From: Apiospora phragmitis
Lineage: Eukaryota > Ascomycota > Sordariomycetes > Amphisphaeriales > Apiosporaceae
Assembly: GCA_038363925.1 (NCBI GenBank)
Contig: JAQQWL010000015.1
Coordinates: 2,790,001 to 2,854,000 of the forward strand
Reading direction: 5' to 3'
DNA: 64,000 nucleotides
In this document: positions 32,931 through 45,594 of the stretch, one piece after another
How the letters are laid out: each line of letters starts with the position of its first letter
How positions within the stretch are numbered: the stretch's first letter is position 1
Notes under the pieces: model-generated
Database searches by the model: none
Seen by the model: only the letters and a program-made list of their open reading frames with translations
What the model was told of the DNA's origin: nothing
Program-made: the position numbers and the translations under genes

Positions 32931-33644
32931 ACGAAAGAGTATCTAAACGTGCGATAAAAGTAACGCTTCTATCGATATAATATATAGTAGCCGGGTCGTA
33001 ATAAAGTAATAAGGGGTCGAGTAAAAGTATTTATATAATAGAGTTATTAAAACTATTTACTTTATTAATAGGTTAAAATTAATACTTAAATTAATTATTA
33101 AAATAAAGAGTATTTATATAAAATATATAAGGAATATCCGTCGTTATATATCTAATCCTTCCTCTTTAATTACGTCTACTTAATAATCTTTATTAATTAT
33201 AATTAGTATTATTTATTATTTATTAATTTTAATTAAATTATTTAGTATTACTTTACTAAGCTATGTCTAGCTTTATTATTACGTAAGTTGTTTTTAACTA
33301 TTTATATAATCTTATTTATATTTATTTATCTATAACTAAATAATCTCGTCGTGCTATTATCGTGGTATTAGTTATTATAGTATTATAGCGGTATAGTAAG
33401 GCTTATTATTATAGGTGGGTTCGTTAGTGCTAACCGGTAGGGTAGGTTTTAATACTAGTTTTTATAAGCGCCTCGAGATATAATATATCCGTGCTAAAAG
33501 TAAGTCTAGCTATATAATTAAGTTAAGTCGTAATATTATCCTCCCTATTTTATTTATTTTATTTTTAAAGTAATTAATCGTTATAAATACTAGGTTTTAT
33601 TATTTTTATTAAGAATTTTTATAAATTTTCCTTCTTTTTTACTT
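32931..33644. repeat. Anonymous AT-rich RIPed block
   Basis: No readable gene. 33400-33560 is a GC-richer stretch that could be part of an LTR, but I could not find its partner. Confidence 0.35.
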
Positions 33645-33764
33645 TTTATTTATAATATACGCTCATTATATTTAATCGTATTAAGAAATCGCGATTTAAT
33701 TCTATTTATTTATAATATACGCTTATTATATTTAATCGTATTAAAAAATCGCGATTTAAATTTA
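33645..33764 (+). repeat. Two-copy tandem repeat, period 60 bp
   Basis: TTTATAATATACGCTCATTA... repeats at exactly 60-bp spacing (33645 and 33705), with each copy running through AATCGTATTAAGAAATCGCG. Differences are transitions. Confidence 0.65.
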
Positions 33765-33919
33765 TTTATTTTTTTATTATTTATTATATAGATTTAGTTA
33801 AGGCTCTTAATAAGTTTAATTTTAATATTATACTTTATAATTATTATTTTTTAAAAGGGTAGTCGTATATTATAATAAAAAGTATTAATAAGTATAAAAA
33901 GTATACTTATATTAATTAT

Positions 33920-34205
33920 ACTTACGATAAAACCGGCGTTCCGTTATCTTCCCTTCGTCGGGTATAAAGTGAGCATAACTATCTTTTTCGCGAGGAGTCG
34001 GCAGCGGAAACGCATTTCCTCGAGCTATAGCGTCAAATTAACGAAGCCTTAGCTCGCCTAATTCGCTTTAAGAAATAAAAAGAAATGGCTCGCATTCAAG
34101 GTGTGAAGTTAATATAGCGGGGTCTTTATTCTTTAAACGAGTTAAAAGAGTAAGAGCGTTAAAAGTCTAAAGCTATTTTAGCTATTTAAACTTAAGGTAG
34201 CTTTA
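33920..34205 (+). pseudogene. Remnant of a coiled-coil protein gene
   Basis: A less degraded plus-strand frame reads KTGVPLSSLRRV, then EHNYLFREESAAETHFLELQ-QINEALARLIRFKK, then EMARIQGVKLI-RGLYSLNELKEQE. The heptad-like Glu/Leu/Arg pattern indicates a coiled coil. Similar coiled-coil proteins are frequent near fungal repeats, but I cannot name the family. Short stops of RIP type are present. Confidence 0.4.
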
Positions 34206-34899
34206 GCATTATTAATTAAAAAGCGACGGATTTTTCTTTTAATTCGATACATAATGTTATTATTTAAATACCCGTAGTTTTTTAATCGCGTTCGTTAAGT
34301 ATTTTTTAAGTTTTTAAGTATTATTTTTTAATAAATAAGCTTTTTATTAAACAAGGTATTAAAAGCTTCAGTTAGTTTTTTTTTTTATTAATAATTTTCT
34401 CGATTTCGTGTTCGTATTAATCCGTTTTAACTTCTAGCCGTGTATCGATCGAGGTATTTTCGGTCGTTAACTCCAGTAGTAAAATTTAATATATAAGGTA
34501 TATTCGTATTATTTTAAGTAGTAATAATTAATAATTAGTTTTTAAAGTAATTTTTATAATTTTAAATATTTTAATCTTTTTAAAATTTAATTTATCGCTT
34601 ATTCGTTTAGTTTTAATATTTCGTTGTAAAAGAGATATTTTTTTCCCTTTTTTATAATTAATCCTTTTAACTTAGTTTAATCGACATATCGCTTTATTTA
34701 TTATTAAAAGAAAGTAAGGTCTTGTTATAAAATAATATAAAATTCCTTTAGTTTTTTAACTTATATAGTTACGATTTATATTAGTTCTCTTTTTAGAAGT
34801 TTTTTAATAATTTTTAAATTATACTTATAGTTTGTTTAAAATAGTAATATACGTATAGTTACGTTATTCACGTTAGTATAAATAAATTAAGTTATAAGT

Positions 34900-37800
34900 A
34901 ATAATTATTCTTAATTATTCTATTTAAAAATAATATAATAACATAGGTATTATTTTAAAGTCTAGTTTATCCGCTCGGTTTATCCATCTGTCTAGGGGTA
35001 ATAAGCCGTAGATCACTTATACTTAATACCGAGCTATATTATAAGTAATTTCTAGAATTTAGCAGTAAACAGCTTGTTTCTATTAGAGATCATCGTTTCG
35101 AACAGCCTGTACTAGCTAACGATCGTTCGAAAGAATATATAAGCTAAGTCGCTAGTATCGCTAAATTCCTTATATAGTAAAAAATAGGTATATTTCGTAA
35201 GCTTATCTATAATTATTAAGATATTATTATTATTAATTTTAATTAAGAGTTCCTTTAATAAGGGTAGTTTAATTATAAAATTAAGTACGATTATTTTCTA
35301 CGCTTTATTTAGCGGTAAAATTAGTTATAATTCTCTATATAACTAATATTTAATAGCCTTAACTTTATCATAAAGATTATATTAATTAATTACTTTAATT
35401 ACGATTAGCTTAAGATTTTTATAATCGAATTACTTAGTAATTCGATTTTAAGTCTTAAATACTCCTTAATATCTATATGTAAAGTGCTTATAAAGTTCCT
35501 TAATAAAGTTTTTACGATACTGCTTAAAGATATAAATCTTATTTCGGTAAAAGATAAAACCGTCTCGGTTCTTAAGGTGATCTTTAATATAATCGTCGGA
35601 ATCGAGGGTCTAGTTAAATTATTAAAACTTAGTAACCCAGTCGTCGTTATATTAAACATAGCTCGTGGCGTTTAGTTATCGTAATAATACGAGGTTACCG
35701 TCTTAGTTATAGGTTAAAATAGTCCGTGTTTCGAGCGGAACTTCCTCTTAATAGTTCGGTCGTCGGCTTAATACGTCAGCGCGACCGTTCTCGCTACCCT
35801 TCTAATAAATAATAATAAGGTTAAATCTTAAAAAGAGTTTAAACTATCGTACTTATCGTTTATTTAACTCTTTTATAATAATAAATATTATAAAGTTCTT
35901 ATAATTAATATAAACCTTTATTAGTTTTTTTATTCCGTTAAAATAATATCTCTACTTTTCGTAAGTATTAATAATAGCTATTAATTCCTTATTATAGATT
36001 TAGTAATAAAGTTTTATTTTATTAAACTTTTTTTAAAAAAAAATACGATAAGGTACGACTTCTCGTTATTATCCCGTTAATTTAATTATTCTCCGATCGC
36101 ATAATCCGATACGTCGATTTCGACCTTAAAAGGTTTAATAAAATCTATTACGTAAAGTATTAATTTATTAAGGATTCGCTCCTTAATATTATAAAAGGCT
36201 TCGGCTTTTTTTTCTATTTATTAAAATAATTTATCCTTTTTTATTAAGTTCGTTAAAAATATCGCTATTTTATTAAATCCGGGCTAAAAGTCCGGTAATA
36301 ATTAATTAATTTTAAAAAAGATTTAATTTTTATAGCGTTTATAAGCGTAAACGACTCTTTAATTATTAAAATTTTTAAAGGCTCTATTTAAATTTCTCTT
36401 AAGGATATTATATATTTTACGAAAATAACGGATTATTAATAAAATTCGCTCTTCTTTAAATTAATTAATGAATTAATATTCTATAACTTTTAATGTATTA
36501 ACTTTATATATTCTTAATACCGCTCGTTATTCTCGAAATAAATAAAGATATTATCGAAATATATTATAATAAACTTATCGAGGTATTTTTATAAGATATA
36601 ATTAATTATAAATTAAAATTTAACTAATATATTAATTAAAATAAACGGCATAGCTTAATATTTAAAATATTCGTACTTAGTTTAAAACGCGGTTTTCTAT
36701 TTTTCTCTTTTTTTAATTCGAATCAAGTTATATATATTAAAGAGGTTAAATATTATAAAGATTTTAATATATAATAACTTATTTCGTAAGTCATTAATTA
36801 GGGGAAAAGGGTACCGGTTTTTAATGATAATTTTATTAAGCTTTTAATAATTAATATATATACGCCACTTAAGTTTCTCGTTTTTACTCTTTTTTAAGAC
36901 GAAGAGGGTAAGAAAGCCCACTAGTAATATAAATGGTCGTATAGCTCTTTTTTTAAAGTTTTCCGTAACATACTCTTTTAAAGCTTATTTATACTCATGG
37001 TTAAGTTTATATATAAATATAAATAAGGCTTCTTTTCTATTTTTAAAAGTTATCTTATAATTTTACCGTATATAAAGCGGTAAGCTTATTTTTAATTTCT
37101 TATTAAAAAGAGCTTCGAATTACTAGTACTCTTTTAATATAATTATGATAACGTTTAGCTTAAGCTTTTTAATAATAATATATACTTTAAAAATTTTAAG
37201 TTTATTAAAAGGTTATTTTTTAAACCGTTATTTATTAATTAAACTTTTTTCTAATATATTTTATTAAAGTTAACCTATTTTTTACTTAATTTTAAAATTA
37301 TTTATCTATAATTAAAATATTTTTAAAATTATATCGTATTTTATAACGTTTATAATACTATACGTAATTCGGTTATAACGTTTTTTAATATTAACCGAAA
37401 AGTTCGCGATTTCGTTTTATATTTTTTTTATCGTTATAAATTATAAATTCTTTATTAACTGTTTTAAATTAATATAAGGCGTTTTTCTCTTATTATTCGA
37501 ATTTAAGGTAATTAATAATTTATAATAAAATATAGTTTCCTTACGTTCCGCTATCGAGTAACGCTTTAATATAGACTCTTTTTACGCCTATTATTAATAT
37601 AATATACTTATAAATAGCTCGATTATTCGTTATTTAATATAAGGACCTATCTTAGTCCGCTTATTATTACCCTTTTATAATAAGCGGCGTTTATTTCTTA
37701 AATATTATTCTTATAAATAACCGATAATTTCTTATAATTAATTATTATATCGTTATTATTATTTCTTTCGTTTTTTATAAGGCGCTTTTTAATATATTAA

Positions 37801-39290
37801 TAAAAATATTTTTATGCTCCTTCTCGTATAAAATACTATCCTTAATACTTAATATTTAAGTTTTTTAAGTAGTTCGAAAGTTTATTAAGTTTATTAAAAT
37901 TTATAAACGTTTTATAAATTCTTTAATATAATAAAGGGGTTCTTTTATTAGGTATATATTTATATATTTTAAAAGTATTAAACGTTTTCTTTTAAATATT
38001 TATTAGCTCAAGATTTTTCCTAAGCGTATTTAAAGTATTAATCTTCGAAACACTCCTTTTAATCTCGTCCCTCTAGGTGGCATTATCGTGGCCATCGTGG
38101 GTCTTTTTATACTAATAGGTATACACGTCGTCCGTCGGCGATTAACGTCCGGATTTTTCCGATAATATAATTAAGGTATAATTATATAATAGGTCGTTTA
38201 CCGATCTTTTAAGGAAACTATTCGTACTCGAGTTTTTTCGCGAAGTGTTTTATATAAACGTTATAAACGTACGAAATCTATAAAAGCGTGAAATATCCTT
38301 CGTACGTAAAGGAGACTCGACTATTATTTCCTACCGCGTAATTACCGTGGATTCTTTAATTAAACCTGGCCGTAATAAGTACTTAACGTAGGTATTTTAA
38401 ATCCGGGTGAAGAATATTAGGGATTATTAACTATTCGTTGGTCTTTAAATTTTTAAATTTAACGATCTCGTTTATTAGCTCGTTTATTAATATACCGATT
38501 AGGCGTTCGTAGTTTATTAGTTATTTTAACTAGCTTATAATATTGTTCATCGAATTACTATTTTCGTTATATAAAAGGGGTTATTGTTTCTATATTATCG
38601 CGACGCTTCGGCTATAGTTTTCCTTTCCTTTAAAAGTTTTAAAGAATTATCTAGTATCTTTTATATTCGTTAAATAAAAAGTATACTTATTATCGTAATA
38701 AATTATTTAAAATAAGTTACCGTATTTAATAATAGCGTTATTATTTTTAATAACTATTATAGAAATATTTTTTATTTTAATAGCGTTAATATGTTGTTCG
38801 TTTAAAGCTTTCCGGAAATCTTTCTTTAATATATAATATTCTCGGGCGTAATATTTTTATTTTTAATAATTATAATAAATAATATATTACATTTTATTAT
38901 ACTTATTATATTTAATAATATTAAAGTTTATAAACTTATTATAATAGTTATATACCGTAATATTTTTAAATAATATACTATTATAATAACGTAGTTATTT
39001 TATATTAACTTAGATCCGATTAATTCACCGTTATTATCCGCCTTATTTTTTACGGCGTTATTCGTATATACGAATATTAATCTTAATAATAAACTCTATA
39101 TACGAAAGAAAATTATTAAGGGCATTAAACCGGCTAAGTTCGTTTTTAATACTCTCTTTAAGTTCTTAATAATATATTATAATTTTCGTAGCTTCGGTAT
39201 AATTTAGTCGAGTTATGATACGTCGAAATTCGGCGGTATAGGAGGCGGCTAATCCTTTTTATTTAAAGGTTTTAAGTTCCCTCTCCGCTT
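34900..39290 (-). mobile_element. RIP-degraded Ty3/gypsy retrotransposon
   Basis: Minus-strand order from right to left is gag, RT, RNase H, integrase, as in Ty3/gypsy. Gag at about 39290-38690 is homologous to the plus-strand gag at 26690-27890. RT at about 36850-36350 has PLPLINELRNKL, YNLIRIKKEKNRKPRF and a 'YISIIFLFISRIT'-type remnant of the Y-DD block. RNase H ends near 35790-35745 with GSENGRADVLSRR. Integrase at about 35350-35030 reads VLDFIIKLP, NNILIIIDKLTKYTYF and ISNRNKLFTAKF, giving the expected Asp-Asp spacing with one Asp now Asn. The gag 5' portion is cut off by pogo copy B. LTRs were not identified. Dead as read. Confidence 0.8.
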
Positions 39291-39291
39291 A

Positions 39292-41134
39292 ACGTATCCC
39301 ACAAGCGAATATCCTATACAAGCGAATGTCCCACTTTTATAAATTTCTTTATAGCTTTAACCTTTTTTTATATTCTTTTACGTCCGAAAATACTATAACT
39401 TTAAAAAGAGAGTAATATAATTCTAATACTTTAAGCGCTTTAAAAAGACTTAACTTTAAACGTATAAAAGGCTATATTAATTTATTACGTCTTATTAAAA
39501 ACTTTATAGCGTAAACGAAATAATTAACCTGTACGACGCGAAATACTTACGAATTCTCGAAAGCTTTTAAATTCCGAAAAAGATGCGATTATTTAATATA
39601 TTATTAATTTAAATACGCGATCGTTTCCTCCCCGGCTAAGTAATATAGAAGATATAATAAATCGATTACTTAGCTTACGCGACGCGGGACGCGTCGGCGT
39701 TAATTAGTCCTCTAACTTCGTACGATAATAACTAGACCTCCGGACGCGTTTTAACCGAAGAATCGATTATTAAAGAATCCTTTACGAAAATCCCGACGCG
39801 TATCGCGTATAGTTTACCCTCGTATAGAATATAATTTATAAATACGGGATTTAAAAAGAGGATATTTATAACTTTAATAAAACCGGCTTTTTTATAGGTT
39901 AAATCTTATCCGAAATAATCGTAACTATTTTCGATTAATACGGAAAACCTAAGGTAATATAATAAAAGAACCGGGAATAAGTTATAATTATTTAAGGCGT
40001 CGGATTATACGGTTACGTTATCCCTTCGTATATTATTTTTACCGGAAAAACGTACCTCTTTTCTTAATACGAAAATAGCTTATTATTAAAGGATTAAATA
40101 ATCGTAATTATTAAAAATAACTAAATTACGAATAAAAATGCGAGAATTAAATTCGATACTTTAATTAATATACTAAGTCTCGTATAAAAGGTCGTTATCG
40201 CCTTTTAATCTTAAACGGCCACGAAAGCTACCACTTAATAATTTTCGAGCTCTATTATAAAAAGAACTCGATTATTATATTTTACATACCTGCTTATTTA
40301 TTATATAAACTTTAACTTTTTAATTCCGGCTATTTACGTATATTAAAAAGGTTATATAAAAAAGAAATCGAAGGTTTTATACGGGCGTATATTATTTATA
40401 TTTTAAAAGAAAACTTTTTACCGGCTTTTTTAAAAGCGTTCTAAGCGATTTTTACCTTTTTAAATATATAGGTAAGTTTTTAAAAAATATGACTCGTCTC
40501 GTATAATTTTAAATATATTATTTTATAATTAAATATAAAGCTATATATTTTAATGCTCTAGGGACGTTTTCCGGCCTATTTATCCCTTAAGAATTAAAAT
40601 CTTTAAATAACTTAATTAAAACTTAATCTTAAACCGAAAACGTTTAAAACCGTATTATACGGTATTAAAATAACTTTCCAACCTTTATTTTAATTAAGTT
40701 TAATTAAATTATAAAAAGTATAACGTAAATTATATACCGGCTCGCTCTTTTAAAAGGTAAGGTAAGCGTATTACGAAAAGTAAATAAGATACTTAGTTAA
40801 CGCCGCCGTACGGAAAAAAAACCGGCTATAAAATAAAGGATAACTTCGTATATAAATTAAAAAAGACTTATAATTTTAAAAGGACGTTAATAAGTAATTA
40901 TAAGATAAATCGCGCCGGAGTAATAGCTGTACGAGAAATCTTAAAACGCGCTCGCGATGCTATAGAATTTAACGGGTAGCTCGGGTATAATACACTTACT
41001 TATTAAAATAATGTAGAAGTATTTAATAAAAACGGTTTGAAATAGTTTTAATTAATTTTAAGCGTTATAATAAAATTAATTATACATTATTATATAACGT
41101 TTAAGAAAATAAGAAATTAAACCGTAGGGTACGT
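39292..41134 (+). mobile_element. pogo/Fot1-type transposon copy B, inserted in the gypsy gag
   Basis: 1843 bp. Left end ACGTATCCCACAAGCGAAT and right end ...CCGTAGGGTACGT, both flanked by TA (39290-39291 and 41135-41136). The plus-strand transposase homology to copy A covers about 39600-41030, with the same landmarks: HTH block, first DDE block near 39980-40040, LILNGHESYHLIIFEL near 40205-40250, FIRAYIIYI near 40375. RIP-type stops are throughout. Position directly next to truncated gag indicates nesting. Confidence 0.75.
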
Positions 41135-41136
41135 TA

Positions 41137-41800
41137 ATTATTTTTAATAAACCGATTTTATTTTTATATAATAATTAACGCGTATTATAACGAGTATTAA
41201 CTCGATTATATTTATTATAAAGCCGGTCTCGTTAAAATTTTATATATTTTTATTTAAAATATTATATTTAGTTTTAATATTCGCGACTAGCGCGAACTAG
41301 CCGGAAATAATACTTATATCTTTATAAAAAGCTCTTTAATTATTATATCGACGGTTTATTTAAGTTTTAAAATCTAGGTTACCGTTAATAAAGCGTTTAA
41401 TTTAATACTTATTAACGCGGTCGCCGCCGCGCGATTTAAAAAAAATTAGCTATATTTCTTATAATATTAATATTAAAAGGTATTCCTCGAGTATTTAAAT
41501 TAATTATATATTTATAAAGCACCTTTTTTTAAATTAGATTTAATTTATATTATAAATATCGGATTTCGCGTCGAGGTTTAATACCGCGGAGTCGGTCGCC
41601 TAGAGTAGCTCGGGGGGACGTCGTACACTTTCGTAGCAGCTTTTTAATTAATTCGATTCGAACCTTCTCGCGTTACTTAAATTATTAAAATAATACGATC
41701 TTTTTATAATTAAATTAATACTATAATTATAAAAATAAAGTTAAGAATATATTAAAAGACTTTATAAAAACGTAGTTTTCTATATATATTTAACTAGAGC
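41137..41800. repeat. AT-rich RIPed sequence, right edge of block 2
   Basis: No readable gene; may include the rest of the split gypsy gag. Composition returns to normal GC at about 41800. Confidence 0.45.
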
Positions 41801-42040
41801 TAAAAGGGGTGGCCGGCCGCGCGATGCCTAATTGGGAAAGGGGGCTAAACCCGGGAGGTGCGACAGCGTGTTCTCGACTATGATATATAATAACATATCG
41901 GGCGGGGTACAAAATTATGCCCTGTTCAGCCAGCCTCCTGCCATCGAGCCGGCGCCTGAAAGTCTGTGCTGGACCGGCAGCCGGTGAGGCTTGGGACAGG
42001 TCCACCCAAAGACGCCCGTGGGACGACGATCGTACTCCGA

Positions 42041-42528
42041 ATGGCCTCGGGAAGTCCTTCCTTTGGCCTCTGGGAAGGAAGTGGTGGGGATTGCGGCAAG
42101 CCGGGTGCCTTCTGCCTCAAGACAGGTGAGGGATTCACTCTCAAGGAGGTCAAAGACGGTACGTGCACGACGTGATCACACACACGCTCTTATGTTGGAA
42201 GACTACGCGTGAAGCTGAACATGGGTTTTCTGCAGGCCAGTGTATTGTTGCTCTTGGTTTGAGCACCGCTCCAAATGACCATGTCGGCCTATATACATCC
42301 TTTACACCAGCTCCCAACACAAGGTACCAAATCACACCCAGTCGCATCTCCTACATTTTGCCCGTGTCGGCAGAGGTGAAGCAGTACATGGTCGGCGAGA
42401 TGGATCTTTCTCGTGCTTTCATAATCGATTTCTCCTCGGCTCCACCTCACATCAAGATCGTCCGTGATGGCTACAATACCCTATCACTCATGGATGAAAC
42501 CAATGGTCCACTAGCACCTAAGCTCTAG
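42041..42528 (+). CDS. Hypothetical protein, two exons
   Basis: Exon 42041-42158 starts at an ATG and reads MASGSPSFGLWEGSG, then GGDCGKPGAFCLKTGEGF. A GTACGT...TGCAG intron (42159-42235) joins in phase to exon 42236-42528, which ends ...DETNGPLAPKL. The product is about 136 aa with two Cys close together and no transmembrane segment. The frame is open upstream to about 41960 without an ATG, so a further 5' exon in or near the AT-rich boundary is possible. I do not recognise the family. It ends tail-to-tail, overlapping by about 11 bp with a minus-strand ORF. Confidence 0.45.
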
Positions 42529-42913
42529 CCAAATTCCATATCTGCGTCTTCCTCAGGATACCGCTGTCCCTTATGATGCAAGTGATGGCTTGGTCCACGT
42601 CTGTCATATCTTCGAGGCGAAACATGTCGCCGCTGCGAATGTCGCACAGGTAGAACCTGCTCTGGCCACTCGTCAACAGGAATACACTGCCCTGCATGTC
42701 TCTGATGATGGGCTGAAGACCGTCGATGCCGAAATCGGAGGCTAGGTTGGGCTTAGAAGGGTCGAAATACGTGGTGAGTGACAGGTCAGACGCGTTGTTG
42801 GACCATGTGCAGTTTCGGGGAAGTTGTGAGGGGAACGGTTTCGGGCAGGGTTGGCTTTCCGTGGTTTCCCCGCCTACATCTCTGGTGACGCCATCTGGCA
42901 GGTTTTGCATCAT
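42518..42913 (-). CDS. Hypothetical protein (131 aa), possibly 5'-truncated
   Basis: A minus-strand ORF with an ATG at 42913, containing NCTWSNNASDLSLTTYF (two N-glycosylation-like sites), LASDFGIDGLQPIIRDMQG, and RFYLCDIRSGDMFRL. Reading continues in the same frame upstream (IYLGQRQR, NETT, and a hydrophobic CICLVILI stretch) past one TAA, so the real gene may start further right, near 43080, and be interrupted. No family recognised. Glycosylation sites and the hydrophobic stretch hint at a secreted or membrane protein. Confidence 0.4.
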   Translation of the reverse strand: MMQNLPDGVTRDVGGETTESQPCPKPFPSQLPRNCTWSNNASDLSLTTYFDPSKPNLASDFGIDGLQPIIRDMQGSVFLLTSGQSRFYLCDIRSGDMFRLEDMTDVDQAITCIIRDSGILRKTQIWNLARA

Positions 42914-43039
42914 GAGAGTTTCTGCTAATTACCTTTGGCGCTGTCCGAGATAAATGGTCGTCTCGTTTTGCTTTTTCCTCTTTGGCAACAGCAATCCGTA
43001 ACGGTTTGTCGGGATCAGTATGACAAGACAAATGCAACC

Positions 43040-43712
43040 CTTTTTCAGCTTCCTGTCTGGGGATGCATAATGGTTAGCGTGCAGCCAGCCTCCTTTTGCT
43101 CAACCATTCCTCTTTCGATGCTACGACCAATAACACGAGGCCCGTTCTCTGAACACCCAGCTCCTCGGTGGAGCTCAGTAAGCGAGGTCGATTCTAGATC
43201 CTGTGTGGCATTTCAATAGCTACGTATATACAGAGTAAAACGTACTAATGCAGCCCTATGATGACAGCATAGGGTTGAACGCCCCTTCGCTTCACCGCCA
43301 AAACGTCTTCGACATATCACGTCATTTTACCGGCTTACTGACTTCGACCGGTACAGGACTGTGTATCTGTTAAGTAAGACATGTGCACAAAGAGAAGTTG
43401 CGATGATCTCAGCCAGCCTCGTGTACTCCAGGCATGCGGAGCCACCAAGCCACTTCGTATTTGGACGAGATTGAGAACCTAATTATTGGACATAACCAGG
43501 CTGATAGACCTGAATAATAGACAGAACGTGGAATTAAGTAATGAGCACCAAAACTCACTAATAATCCTTTAAGTGGCGCGTTGATTCCATTCGTAGTCCG
43601 TTCCACGCACTGGGAGTATTTGCTCTGTTGTGCGTCTTTCGATTGTACTAGTTGAATAATAACTCTAGTAACTCGTCTCATACAAATTAGGTTTCGCAAC
43701 ACCCGAATCAAC
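43040..43712. other. Intergenic region, no clear gene
   Basis: Short frames only. It includes the upstream regions of a minus-strand hypothetical gene and of the plus-strand unknown gene starting at 43713. Confidence 0.35.
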
Positions 43713-45099
43713 ATGTCTTCATGGAATACCTTTACAGCATTCGGTGGCAAGCTGGGCCGGTCTTTTGTCAGTCCTCCGCTCGCTCCACAATGCCAGGTTG
43801 ACTACGAAGCAACCTCCTCGCTGTTCTGCCGCTGGCTTGAAGACCTAAGGGTATCACCAGAGCAGCACGGCATCCCTAGCGACAGAGTCGCCGACGTTAT
43901 CAGTCTGCTGAACACGTTCTTTCCCAAGTCGGTCAACGATGGCGGAAGATTCTATGCAACGCGGATGTCCACCGATTCTGGCGCTCCATTGTTCATGCGT
44001 AAAATCGTCCCCATCACTGTCCACTTTGGTCCCAAAGCCATACCGCTTCTGATCGCGGACGCTCCCAATGCATTGGGCTACATCTTCACCATCGCGAACA
44101 TACCCAGTGACGGCGCATCTGGCTTTCATGACTACCTCTTGCCCCTTGCCGTTTTCTATGCCTGGACCACGTACCTTGCCTTCTTATGGCCTCTGTCAGC
44201 CGCAGGGGCGATTCAGAGCCCGGAGGAAGCTCGTGTTGTTACCAACGTGCCTATGGAAATCACTTTGCTTTATCTTGGTCCTAAAGCTGCATCCGGCGGC
44301 GCTCAAGGGGCCCCAAGATTCTGCTTGGGGGCGATGTGGTCCGGCGCGGATCCAGCAGACGCCCAAGGGGCGGGCCTGCGGGAAGACGACGGGCATGAAA
44401 TGGACCGGTGGAGAACGGCGCATATGGTGCAGCCCCTCTTCTCCGCCGGTGGGATGCCGCCGCCGGGCCCATCATCGAGGCTGGTAGGTCCTAATCTCAG
44501 ACGACTGCTGGCACGCCGTCTCAACGAGTACATTTTGGGGAAGAAGGGCAACAACAGCCTAGATACGCCGTTCCTGGACCCCCTATTCAGCGGAGTACTC
44601 CCCAAGTTGCCCGGAATGCCAGATATGCCTGGACTCGCTCAATACATATAAGCTGTCGGGACCATGGTGAAGGTCGAGTCGTCCCGGTTCGACGCAACCA
44701 TCATCGAGCCCGACTTTCTCATCGCCCATTCGCTACTGAGTCTGACCCTCATGGACCTCCTCTACGGCGTCGTCGACACGATGGAAGCTGTAGCGGATGC
44801 TGTAAATCTTCTTCCGGCAGTGCAGGAGCTTGTCCGGTTCTACATCACGCCGCACGTTCTGGATCCGGTCTCGAGCAAGGAGCTGCCGCTGGGCCAGAAC
44901 TCGAAGCCGCTGGTCGAGGGTCTGGCCCTCAGCCTCCCTGCCCTGCTGCTTCCTAGCGTACAGAAGAAGCTCCACTCGCTATCGTGACACCTGAACAACA
45001 CCCACGAGAGCCAGGACCCCAAGATAAACTATATCGAGCTGACGTATTTCTTCGATAACGGTCAGTCCTATACGCGCTGCCCCGAGCTCTTTCCTCTAT
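43713..45099 (+). pseudogene. Unknown protein gene with two in-frame stops
   Basis: The frame opens at an ATG (MSSWNTFTAFGGKLG) and runs 312 codons to TAA at 44649-44651. It reopens in the same frame (VGTMVKVESSRFDATIIEPDF ... LLPSVQKKLHSLS) to TGA at 44985-44987, then continues HLNNTHESQDPKINYIELTYFFDNGQ. Both stops fit RIP-type changes (CAA to TAA, TGG to TGA). This looks like one protein of roughly 460 aa, now broken. Between about 44280 and 44420 the sequence is unusually Gly/Ala/Pro-rich and may hide an unrecognised intron or frameshift. I see no known domain. It lies about 2 kb from the RIPed block, so RIP spread is plausible. Confidence 0.5.
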
Positions 45100-45278
45100 A
45101 TGCTCTTCTGTATGTTTTTCACCGCCTTTATAGTCGTCACGAGTCCCCAATCCCCCCCTTTTTTCTTCTCCCCTTCTTTTCCGTCCGTCAATAACAGAAC
45201 ACATACACACACTAGCTGCTCACAAGCAACAACTCCCAGGAACAAGAAGGAGGAGGTACCAGACCATCGGTATTCACC

Positions 45279-45536
45279 ATGCAGGGCATCAAGATTAACA
45301 CGCGCCCGCTCGGCCAGGCTGTCTTGGGCGGTGCCTTCCGGGACGCCTTCTCGGCGGGCAATCTGGACAAGGCTTCTTTCCGGACCGTCGGCGGTCAGAC
45401 GGTTACGGACCCCGTCGTCGCGCCGCCGGATGCCGAGGGCGCCGCGCTGGTCGAAGCCGCGACCCATGCGGACCTGGGCTCGTATGGTCAGGAGGCGAGG
45501 AGTAGTTGCCCCCTGGCCATGATTTTATTCAAGTAA
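45279..45536 (+). CDS. Small hypothetical protein (85 aa)
   Basis: The ATG sits in a good context (CACCATGC) after a long CT-rich leader (45130-45190) typical of fungal 5' UTRs. The protein starts MQGIKINTRPLGQAVLGGAF and is acidic and Ala-rich (PPDAEGAALVEAATHADLGS), with no membrane segment or Cys cluster. Length and leader suggest a real short gene or the first exon of a truncated one. No family recognised. Confidence 0.4.
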   Translation: MQGIKINTRPLGQAVLGGAFRDAFSAGNLDKASFRTVGGQTVTDPVVAPPDAEGAALVEAATHADLGSYGQEARSSCPLAMILFK

Positions 45537-45594
45537 AGTTTTGCATATTTTAGAGATTATATATATATTAGTTATCAGCCTTCCGTTGCCCTAG

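Noticed and set aside
35405..35675. Overlapping ORFs on both strands in block 2
   Set aside because: They overlap the decayed integrase region; the minus-strand integrase motifs lie in a frame with stops, and these short ORFs are not the gene.
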